Positions 23,274 through 30,255 of a DNA stretch of 49,055 bases are shown here, one piece after another. Position numbers and translations under genes: made by a program. The notes below the pieces were generated by a model that was not told the origin of the DNA, did no database searches, and worked only from the letters and a program-made list of their open reading frames with translations. The DNA comes from an uncultured Clostridia bacterium (lineage in GTDB: Bacteria; Bacillota; Clostridia; Christensenellales; Borkfalkiaceae): the NCBI GenBank assembly GCA_944359365.1, contig CALVST010000011.1:1-49055 (forward strand). Direction: 5' to 3'. How positions within the stretch are numbered: the first letter of the stretch is position 1; each line of letters opens with the position of its first letter.

Positions 23274-25866
23274 AAATGATCTTGACCGTAAAATCGCCGT
23301 TCATCGCGCCTATCTGTATCGTATTGCCGGGTTGCAGGTCGTTGGCGATCATCGTCTTTGCGATGAGCGTTTCGACCTTGCTCTGCAAATACCGTTTCAA
23401 CGGACGCGCGCCGTAAACGGGATCGTAGCCGTTTTCGATGATGAGATCTTTCGCAAGCGGCGTGATGTCCAATTTGAGCTGTTTGTCTGCAAGCCTTTGC
23501 GTAAGGTCTTTGATGAGAAGGTCTATGATCTTGGTGATGTTTTCCTTCGTGAGCGGTTTATAATAGACAATTTCGTCCAATCTGTTCAAAAATTCGGGAC
23601 GGAAACTCTGTTTCAACAGCTGAGATACCTGTTCCTTCGCGTCTTCGGAAATTTCGCCGTGTTCGTCGATGCCGTCGAGCAAATAAGAGGAACCGAGGTT
23701 TGACGTGAGTATGATGATGGTATTTTTAAAATCTACCGTGCGCCCCTGCGAATCGGTGATGCGCCCGTCATCGAGTACCTGCAATAAAATATTGAACACG
23801 TCGGGATGCGCCTTTTCGATCTCGTCGAACAGTACGACGGAATAGGGTTTTCTTCTGACTGCTTCGGTGAGCTGACCGCCTTCGTCATAGCCTACATATC
23901 CGGGAGGCGCGCCGATCAGCCGCGACACCGAGAACTTCTCCATGTATTCGGTCATATCGATGCGGACGAGGTTGTGCTCGTCGTCGAACAGGCTTTCTGC
24001 AAGCGCTTTTGCAAGCTCGGTTTTGCCGACGCCCGTAGGACCTAAGAACAGGAAGGAGCCGATGGGGCGGTTAGGGTCTGCAATGCCCGCGCGCGAGCGG
24101 ATGATGGCTTCGGTCACTTTGGTAACGGCCTCATCCTGCCCGATGACGCGCCTGTGCAGTATGTCGTCGAGGTGCAGTATCTTTTCGCGTTCGCCTTCCA
24201 TCAGTTTGGCAAGGGGAATGCCCGTCCAACGGGAAACGACCTTAGCGATCTCTTCCTCCGTTACGGTATCGCGCAGCAGCGTGTGTTTTGCCGTGCCGCC
24301 GTTTTTCTGCGCCTCGTCCAGTTTTTTCTGCAATTCGGGCAAGCGGCTGTATTTGAGTTTTGCCGCCGTTTCGTAATCGCCGATGCGCTGCGCGGCTTCT
24401 ATTTCGCCGTTGATTTTTTCGATCTCCGCCTTGGTATCAGAAACGACGTGTATGCTCGCCTTTTCGTTCTCCCACTGCGCCTTCATCGCGTTGAATTGAT
24501 CGCGCAGCTCCGCAAGCTCTTTTTGTATTGCGGCGAGCCGTTCTTTCGACAGGCTGTCGGTTTCCTTTTTGAGCGCCATCTCTTCGATTTCGAGCTGCAT
24601 GATCTTGCGGGCGATGTCGTCCATTTCTGCGGGCATCGAGTCTATTTCGGTGCGGATGGTCGCGCAGGCTTCGTCTACGAGGTCTATCGCCTTGTCGGGG
24701 AGGAACCTGTCTGAAATATAGCGGTGCGAAAGTGTCGCCGCCGCGATGAGCGCCTGGTCGTGTATCTGCACGCCGTGGAAAACTTCGTATCTCTCTTTGA
24801 GTCCGCGGAGTATGGAAATGGTGTCTTCAACGGTCGGCTCGTCGACCATGACGGGCTGGAACCGCCTTTCGAGCGCGGCGTCCTTTTCGATATATTTTCT
24901 GTATTCGTCGAGGGTGGTCGCGCCGATGCAGTGCAGTTCGCCGCGCGCGAGCATGGGCTTTAACAGATTGCCCGCGTCCATCGCGCCGTCAGACTTGCCT
25001 GCGCCTACGATGGTGTGCAGTTCGTCGATGAAGAGCAGTATTCTGCCTTCACTCTTTTTGATCTCGTTGAGCACGGCTTTGAGTCTCTCTTCGAACTCGC
25101 CGCGGAATTTCGCGCCCGCAATGAGCGAACCCATATCGAGGGCGAAAATGGTCTTGTTTTTCAGCCCTTCGGGCACGTCGCCGCGCACGATGCGCTGCGC
25201 AAGCCCCTCAGCGATGGCTGTTTTGCCGACGCCCGGCTCACCGATGAGAACGGGGTTGTTCTTGGATTTTCTCGAAAGAATGCGGATGACGTTTCTTATT
25301 TCATTGTCGCGCCCGATGACGGGATCGAGTTTTTGCTCTTTTGCGCGCTGTACAAGGTCAAAACCGTACTTTGAAAGGGCGTCGTAAGTGTTTTCGGGTT
25401 CGTCGCTCGTCACCCTGTCCGTTTTGACTTTTTTCAGCTCCGTAAGAAAAGAATCTTTGGTGAGCCCGAGGGAACGGAAAATTTGTTTTATCTCGTCCGT
25501 CGCGTGGTCGAAGATCGCCAGCATGATGTGTTCGACAGAAACGTATTCGTCGCGCATGGAATTCGCCAACCGCTCCGCTTCGGCAAAAATTTTGTCGGTG
25601 ACGGGGGAGATATAAATTTTATCGGGTTCGCGCCCGCTGCCGCTGACCGCAGGGATCCTGCCGATGGCAGAATCCAATAGCGCGAGCAGATTATCCGTAT
25701 CTACGCCCGCCTTTTTCAAAAGCTGAGGAATGAGCCCGCCTTCCTGATCGACGAGCGAGTACAGAAGATGCTCGGGCATGATCTGCATATTTTGATTTTC
25801 TATGGCGATGCTCTGCGCGTTTTGGACCGCTTCGAGCGCCTTTTTCGTAAATTTCTGTGCGTTCAT
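23272..25866 (-). CDS. clpB: Chaperone ClpB (Hsp100 disaggregase)
   Basis: ClpB is a hexameric AAA+ unfoldase that rescues aggregated proteins with DnaK. The 864-residue protein has the N domain ([16 protein letters not shown]), first AAA+ Walker [10 protein letters not shown], the coiled-coil middle domain characteristic of ClpB (about 400-520), second Walker [10 protein letters not shown], and the C-terminal [10 protein letters not shown]. There is no ClpP-binding IGF loop context. The ATG at 25866 follows a perfect AAGGAGGTG; the longer frame begins inside that site. It is second in a two-gene operon behind a ribbon-helix-helix gene, with no CIRCE or CtsR site visible. Confidence 0.96.
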   Translation of the reverse strand: MNAQKFTKKALEAVQNAQSIAIENQNMQIMPEHLLYSLVDQEGGLIPQLLKKAGVDTDNLLALLDSAIGRIPAVSGSGREPDKIYISPVTDKIFAEAERLANSMRDEYVSVEHIMLAIFDHATDEIKQIFRSLGLTKDSFLTELKKVKTDRVTSDEPENTYDALSKYGFDLVQRAKEQKLDPVIGRDNEIRNVIRILSRKSKNNPVLIGEPGVGKTAIAEGLAQRIVRGDVPEGLKNKTIFALDMGSLIAGAKFRGEFEERLKAVLNEIKKSEGRILLFIDELHTIVGAGKSDGAMDAGNLLKPMLARGELHCIGATTLDEYRKYIEKDAALERRFQPVMVDEPTVEDTISILRGLKERYEVFHGVQIHDQALIAAATLSHRYISDRFLPDKAIDLVDEACATIRTEIDSMPAEMDDIARKIMQLEIEEMALKKETDSLSKERLAAIQKELAELRDQFNAMKAQWENEKASIHVVSDTKAEIEKINGEIEAAQRIGDYETAAKLKYSRLPELQKKLDEAQKNGGTAKHTLLRDTVTEEEIAKVVSRWTGIPLAKLMEGEREKILHLDDILHRRVIGQDEAVTKVTEAIIRSRAGIADPNRPIGSFLFLGPTGVGKTELAKALAESLFDDEHNLVRIDMTEYMEKFSVSRLIGAPPGYVGYDEGGQLTEAVRRKPYSVVLFDEIEKAHPDVFNILLQVLDDGRITDSQGRTVDFKNTIIILTSNLGSSYLLDGIDEHGEISEDAKEQVSQLLKQSFRPEFLNRLDEIVYYKPLTKENITKIIDLLIKDLTQRLADKQLKLDITPLAKDLIIENGYDPVYGARPLKRYLQSKVETLIAKTMIANDLQPGNTIQIGAMNGDFTVKII

Positions 25867-25879
25867 GATTTTCACCTCC

Positions 25880-26536
25880 TTAAATGAGTTGGACGCCGCT
25901 GTTCAGGTATCGGATATACCTGTTTTCGATGTCCTGCGTGGTCGCGTAATCGCCCGCGAGATAGCTTTTGAGCATTTCGTCGAAAGTGGCGATGTATTGA
26001 CTGATGGCGTTGCCTATCTGCTCCTCGGTATAGTCGGAATCGTTGGGCACTGCGAAGGTTCGCAGGAATTTACCGTTTTCCATGCCGTAGGTGATCGCGT
26101 CTTTTGCAAAGAAATGCTTGATGTAGATGTTTTCCAACTGCATCCAGATCTTAAAGAAGCGTGTAAGCTCTACCAAAAGCTCGGGCGACTGCGTCCTGTA
26201 AATGATTTTCAGCTGACCGATCGTCTGTTTCGGCGTACGGTACATTTCCACTTCGTAGCGTATCGTAGGGCGATAGTGGTATTTGAGAGAGCTTTTTATC
26301 GACATCGTCATGTCGTGCGGCTGAGAGTAGAGCATAAAATTGCCCTGCCCGCCGATCATGCTCTCGATGATGTCGAAAATATTCTGAACATGCCTTTCTG
26401 GCGTCGTGAGCGAAACATAATCCGCAAGGATCTGATTGATCATGTTTGAGCGGTTGGTGTTCTGCTCGCGCGCGATTTTGTCAATTTCGTTGACAACGTC
26501 TTCCGAAAGCATCAGACTGTACATACTTTTTTTCAT
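25880..26536 (-). CDS. Ribbon-helix-helix protein upstream of clpB
   Basis: The first 45 residues form a ribbon-helix-helix DNA-binding domain: strand KKSMYSLML, helix EDVVNEIDKIAREQ, turn NTNRS and helix NMINQILADYV. The remaining 170 residues contain no domain I recognise; they look alpha/beta and may sense a ligand or partner. The protein totals 218 residues. It sits 13 bases upstream of clpB and shares its promoter. Because no known heat-shock operator is present, it may regulate the operon, binding the palindrome at 26614-26627. That role is inference. Confidence 0.75.
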   Translation of the reverse strand: MKKSMYSLMLSEDVVNEIDKIAREQNTNRSNMINQILADYVSLTTPERHVQNIFDIIESMIGGQGNFMLYSQPHDMTMSIKSSLKYHYRPTIRYEVEMYRTPKQTIGQLKIIYRTQSPELLVELTRFFKIWMQLENIYIKHFFAKDAITYGMENGKFLRTFAVPNDSDYTEEQIGNAISQYIATFDEMLKSYLAGDYATTQDIENRYIRYLNSGVQLI

Positions 26537-26566
26537 GCGCGTCCTCCTTTGCTGTATTTGCCATAT

Positions 26567-26594
26567 ATTATAGTCGCTTTTCTAATTTTGTCAA
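26567..26594 (-). promoter_or_regulatory. Promoter of the RHH-clpB operon
   Basis: Minus-strand TTGACA (26589-26594), a 16-base spacer and TATAAT (26567-26572) are full-consensus boxes. Shine-Dalgarno AAGGAGG follows before the ATG at 26536. Confidence 0.88.
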
Positions 26595-26613
26595 CTATTT
26601 TATATAAATTTTT

Positions 26614-26627
26614 CAACAAATTTGTTG
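26614..26627. promoter_or_regulatory. Perfect 14-base palindrome, candidate operator
   Basis: CAACAAATTTGTTG is its own reverse complement and lies 19 bases upstream of the clpB-operon -35 and 25 bases upstream of the divergent promoter's -35. Further TCAAC/GTTGA half-sites occur at 26591-26595 and 26652-26656. It is a plausible site for the ribbon-helix-helix protein. Confidence 0.5.
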
Positions 26628-26652
26628 TGTACCGAAAAGAGCGGCGAAATAG

Positions 26653-26681
26653 TTGAAAAAAACGTGCGCATTTTATATAAT
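26653..26681 (+). promoter_or_regulatory. Divergent rightward promoter
   Basis: TTGAAA (26653-26658), a 17-base spacer and TATAAT (26676-26681), with AAGGAG at 26691-26696 before the ATG at 26703. Confidence 0.85.
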
Positions 26682-26702
26682 AAAGGAAAAAAGGAGCGTG
26701 CC

Positions 26703-27059
26703 ATGGAGAATGAATTTTGCCCGATAGCGGATTTTTTCGGCGAGGCTTGCGCGGTAAGAGTTATAAAAGACGGGAAAGAAAGTTTCTATACAAGCGGCAG
26801 TGAGGAATTTTCCGCAATCGTTCGGGCGGTCGGCGAAATGTTTGCCGATGCGCGGCAGATGCCCGCTTTCGGGGTAAGCATCGACAAACTTACGCGCGAA
26901 GAGATGCAAAAAGGGGTATGGACGGAATTTTTATACGATGCGGAGAGGACTTGTTGGAATATGCCCTTCGCTTCGTTATTGTTCGCCGTAAAGGATGAAT
27001 ACCGCGGCGTGAACGTTGTACGCAAAACGGAAGAAAAGTATCAGGGAAGATGCTTCTAG
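26703..27059 (+). CDS. Hypothetical protein divergent from the clpB operon
   Basis: I do not recognise a family. The 118-residue soluble protein has no signal peptide or membrane helix. Its start resembles a small alpha/beta domain (CAVRVIKDGKESFYTSGSEEF), and it has four scattered cysteines without a metal-site spacing. The ATG at 26703 follows AAGGAG at good spacing, and a consensus-like promoter lies 21 bases upstream, so it is very likely expressed. It shares the control region with the RHH-clpB operon, which may mean common regulation. An open frame extends upstream to 26622 but lies over the promoter. Confidence 0.7.
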   Translation: MENEFCPIADFFGEACAVRVIKDGKESFYTSGSEEFSAIVRAVGEMFADARQMPAFGVSIDKLTREEMQKGVWTEFLYDAERTCWNMPFASLLFAVKDEYRGVNVVRKTEEKYQGRCF

Positions 27060-27128
27060 GTCGATCGTGGGGTAGAAGATATGTCGGCTTTTGGCGCTGC
27101 GCTTGCAAAAATCGGTAAATGATAAATT

Positions 27129-27163
27129 ACGCGCCGCGCATGACTTGCGCGGCGCGTGCCTTA
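27129..27163. terminator. Bidirectional terminator between convergent genes
   Basis: A perfect 12-base GC-rich stem (27129-27140 with 27146-27157) lies between the hypothetical gene and the end of the dnaD-like gene. T-rich sequence follows on both sides. Confidence 0.75.
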
Positions 27164-27168
27164 TTTCG

Positions 27169-28944
27169 TTAAATTTCGATGTTTGCGTATGCGTCAATGA
27201 TGTTTGAAAGCCGTTCCTGTTCGCCGGCGTCTTCGATATACTTTTTATAACATTCGCAAACGTTGCCGTTCTTGTCGAAACCCGTATCTCCGCATTTTTT
27301 GCATTTATATTGCGGAACCAGCATATCTTCGGAAAGTGCGAGTTTTTTCAGCAGTGCTGCCCGCGCCCTGCGCAGATCGGACAGGGCACACTCTTCTTTT
27401 TCGGTTTCTCCGCCGAGCGCCTCCGCCTTTGCGAGCCGTATTTCCGCCGCCCTGATGGCGTCTTCGTTGGCTTTGAAGTCCGCATCGCGGCGGGCAAGCC
27501 GCAGGTAGTGGTCTGCACGGTCCTGTGCCTGTTCGCGCAGGTTGAAATAATAAGTCTGCACCTTTTTGCGGAGAGATTCTTCTTTGCTCTCTTCCGCCTG
27601 CCTTTTGTACCGGTCGGCTGCGGGCTGTTTTTCGAGCTGATCGGGGCTGAAAATATTTTTCGCTTTCCAAGAGGAGAGGACGGATGTGATATAGGGAACG
27701 GGGCTGTTCTTTCCCGCAGCCATTTCGGCGGCTTTCAGGATCATTTCATCCGAAAATCCCCAACTCCGCCAGCTTTTCAGGCAATCGCGGTCCCAATTCG
27801 TAACGCGCCGCGGTATGCCGGCGGCCTTTAATATGCGCGCGGCAAACTCGCGTTCGAGAGCCTCGTCTTCCATATAGGCGGCGATGCTGTCTGCCGAAAC
27901 CACGCCGAGGGAGAGGAGCTTTTTTATCAGTTCGTCCATTTTTTCGAAGGACTTCTTGTCCCGCTTGAAACAATATTTTGCGAGGTTCACGAGTGATGCG
28001 TCTTCGTAGCCTGCGGCAAGCCATCCGCTTACGAAATTGTCTATGTAAGGATCCGCGATCTGGCAGTAAACGCCGAGTTCGCGGGCGATCTGCAGCGTGA
28101 GGGCGCGTATTTCCGACTTGCGCGCCAAATAGTCTTTGATCTCGTTTTTGCCGAACTTTTTATTGGCGTAAAGCTCGCCGAGTATCTCGTCCAATTTTGC
28201 AAGGCTTGACTTTTTGAAAAGCGACGCAGTGAAAATTATGACGTCCGCCTCAAAGCCCATATCGTCCGTCCATTTTTTGAGAAGGCGATAATCTTCGGGT
28301 TCGGGCTTTTTAGAGGAGCCGAGCGCGCGGAGCACCTTGGCGATGTCGCCGCTGCGCAAAACGTAATCGGAGAGCTTTTCTTCCACCTGTTCGACGGTCG
28401 TAACGCCTTCGGCGGCAAAGTTTTTGGCGACCTGCAATATGTAGTTTTGAGAAATGTTTTCACCTTTCAGGTCGACACAATATTTTACGATGAGTATGAG
28501 CGCTTCCGGTTTTACCGAATACTGTTCCATAAAGGCAAAGTATTTTTCGAATTCGCTCGGCGTGATCATCCTTTTCGGCATCATAGACTGTACGGCTTTG
28601 TTGAAATCGGAATATTTTTCCGTGCGTATCCGTTTGGGCCTGCCTTTGGAATAGTCGGCGGGAAAATATCTGACCGAAAACGGGGTGAGCGAAACGATTT
28701 CCAACAAGTCGAAATCTTCCCAAAAGCGGAAGGAATCGACGAGTTTTTCCTCGCTCATGTTCAGCGTTTTTGCAGCCTCCGACAGGGTGTATTCTTCCTG
28801 CACGTTTTGGCAAAGGTACAGCCCGAAGATGTATGCCTTTACAGCGTCGCCGTCGGCGAGCGCCATATATTTATTGATAAACTGGTTTTCTATATTGGTG
28901 TAAGATGACAGGGAGAACTCCCTCGAATACGAACAAAATCCCAT
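27169..28944 (-). CDS. DnaD-domain protein fused to the N-terminal part of a DnaC/DnaI helicase loader
   Basis: The 591-residue protein starts with a DnaD-type N-terminal winged helix (about 15-100). Two DnaD C-domain-like repeats follow, about 215-272 and 385-440, the latter with the clear signature VPYITSVLSSWKAKNIFSPDQL. Residues 450-591 look like the start of the clostridial DnaC (DnaI-like) loader: a coiled segment (455-540) and a zinc-binding YKCKKCGDTGF...CEC with C548, C551, C563 and C565. The protein ends at 591 where that loader's AAA+ ATPase would begin, and a terminator follows. It probably acts at replication restart or helicase loading with DnaB (40424). The fusion reading is from recalled family sequences. 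Confidence 0.8.
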   Translation of the reverse strand: MGFCSYSREFSLSSYTNIENQFINKYMALADGDAVKAYIFGLYLCQNVQEEYTLSEAAKTLNMSEEKLVDSFRFWEDFDLLEIVSLTPFSVRYFPADYSKGRPKRIRTEKYSDFNKAVQSMMPKRMITPSEFEKYFAFMEQYSVKPEALILIVKYCVDLKGENISQNYILQVAKNFAAEGVTTVEQVEEKLSDYVLRSGDIAKVLRALGSSKKPEPEDYRLLKKWTDDMGFEADVIIFTASLFKKSSLAKLDEILGELYANKKFGKNEIKDYLARKSEIRALTLQIARELGVYCQIADPYIDNFVSGWLAAGYEDASLVNLAKYCFKRDKKSFEKMDELIKKLLSLGVVSADSIAAYMEDEALEREFAARILKAAGIPRRVTNWDRDCLKSWRSWGFSDEMILKAAEMAAGKNSPVPYITSVLSSWKAKNIFSPDQLEKQPAADRYKRQAEESKEESLRKKVQTYYFNLREQAQDRADHYLRLARRDADFKANEDAIRAAEIRLAKAEALGGETEKEECALSDLRRARAALLKKLALSEDMLVPQYKCKKCGDTGFDKNGNVCECYKKYIEDAGEQERLSNIIDAYANIEI

Positions 28945-28975
28945 GGCGAAAGCTCCGGCGAACGCTTGATTTATT

Positions 28976-29004
28976 TTGACTTTTGCGCTATACTATTATA
29001 TAAA
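28976..29004 (+). promoter_or_regulatory. Promoter of sbcD-sbcC
   Basis: TTGACT (28976-28981), a 17-base spacer and TATAAA (28999-29004). Its -10 overlaps the -10 of the leftward promoter. Confidence 0.65.
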
Positions 29005-29023
29005 TTATTTTGCGTAAAAGCAA
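28995..29023 (-). promoter_or_regulatory. Promoter of the dnaD-like gene
   Basis: Minus-strand TTGCTT (29018-29023), a 17-base spacer and TATAAT (28995-29000), about 50 bases before the ATG at 28944. Confidence 0.65.
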
Positions 29024-29091
29024 GACAATTGCCGAAAAATATCGCAAAAAGATTTTGTTGACTTTTTAGGGAGCAGGGGCGTAACGGACGA

Positions 29092-30255
29092 ATGAGGATA
29101 CTGCACACATCAGATTGGCATATCGGCAAGCGCCTGCTCGGCAGAGAGCGCCTCGACGAGCAGAGCGAAGTGCTCGACGAGCTTGCCGCCCTTTGCGATA
29201 GGGAAAAAGTCGATCTCGTGTTGGTCGCAGGTGATGTTTTCGATACCTATTTGCCCTCGGCGGAGGCGGAGGATCTTTTTTACGAAAAGATCAAAAAGAT
29301 CGCGGGGGACGAGCGCGCGGTGCTCGTTATCAGCGGGAACCACGACGACAGCGTAAGGCTTTCCGCGGCAACGGCTCTCTGCGAACCGCAGGGCATCTAT
29401 ATATACGGCGGTTACGGCTATATTCCCAAGCGCAGCGAGGCAAGGAGGGTGCGCGTTGCGGATGCGGGGCCGAACCACATCGTATTTGAAAAAGACGGGG
29501 AAAAAGTTTATTGCAACGTGCTGCCGTACCCGAACGAGGCGCGGCTGAAAGAATACAAAGATCCGAACGAAACATTTTACGATAAGATCGGCAGGCTGAT
29601 CGCCGCGGGGCAGGCGGCAAATACGGAAGGTTTGCCGTCCGTATTCGTGTCGCACCTTTTCGTTGCGGGCGGCAGGGTGAGCGACGGTGAGAGGGAGATC
29701 GATCTCGGCGGCGCGCGCGCCGTTCCGCTTTCGTTGCTTCCGCCGTGCGATTATGTTGCCCTCGGGCATCTGCACCGCAAACAGCATTTTAAAAACAATG
29801 TATATTACAGCGGTTCCGTCTTGCAATACGCCTTTGACGAGGCAGGGCTCGAAAAGAGCGCCGTCGTATTCGATTTAAATGAGGACGGAGTGCATGACCT
29901 GAAAGAGGTGCGCCTTCGTTCGGGCAGGCAGCTCGTCAGGTTGCAGGCGCGCGGCGTTGCCGAGTCGGAAGAGCTTTTAAAGCGATACGAAAATTGCTAT
30001 ATCGAGCTGACTGTTTATTTGAACGAACCGCTCTCGTCAAGGCAGGTGCGTTCATTGAAAGAGGCGAACGACGGGCTGTTGAATATCATACCCGAAATAG
30101 CGGGCGAAACGTATGCCGTTTCCAATGCAAGCAGAAAACAGCTCTCCCCGCTCGAACTTTTTACCGAATTTTACAGGAGCCGTTTCGGCGAAGATGCGCC
30201 CGATGCGCTGAAAGAGCTGTTTATGTCTGTCACGGAGGAAGCGCATGAAGCCTAA
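29092..30255 (+). CDS. sbcD: Exonuclease subunit SbcD (Mre11 family)
   Basis: SbcD is the nuclease subunit of SbcCD, which opens hairpins and trims protein-blocked DNA ends. The 387-residue protein has the metallophosphoesterase motifs HTSDWHIGKRL (D7, H9 region), VAGDVFDTY, ISGNHDD, and GHLHRKQ. A C-terminal capping domain follows. The ATG at 29092 is preceded by a G-rich site (GGGAG near 29069). It overlaps sbcC by 11 bases, the universal arrangement. Confidence 0.95.
   Translation: MRILHTSDWHIGKRLLGRERLDEQSEVLDELAALCDREKVDLVLVAGDVFDTYLPSAEAEDLFYEKIKKIAGDERAVLVISGNHDDSVRLSAATALCEPQGIYIYGGYGYIPKRSEARRVRVADAGPNHIVFEKDGEKVYCNVLPYPNEARLKEYKDPNETFYDKIGRLIAAGQAANTEGLPSVFVSHLFVAGGRVSDGEREIDLGGARAVPLSLLPPCDYVALGHLHRKQHFKNNVYYSGSVLQYAFDEAGLEKSAVVFDLNEDGVHDLKEVRLRSGRQLVRLQARGVAESEELLKRYENCYIELTVYLNEPLSSRQVRSLKEANDGLLNIIPEIAGETYAVSNASRKQLSPLELFTEFYRSRFGEDAPDALKELFMSVTEEAHEA

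Noticed and set aside
26521-26700. CIRCE or CtsR operator upstream of the clpB operon
   Set aside because: Neither the CIRCE inverted repeat nor the CtsR heptad direct repeat is visible.
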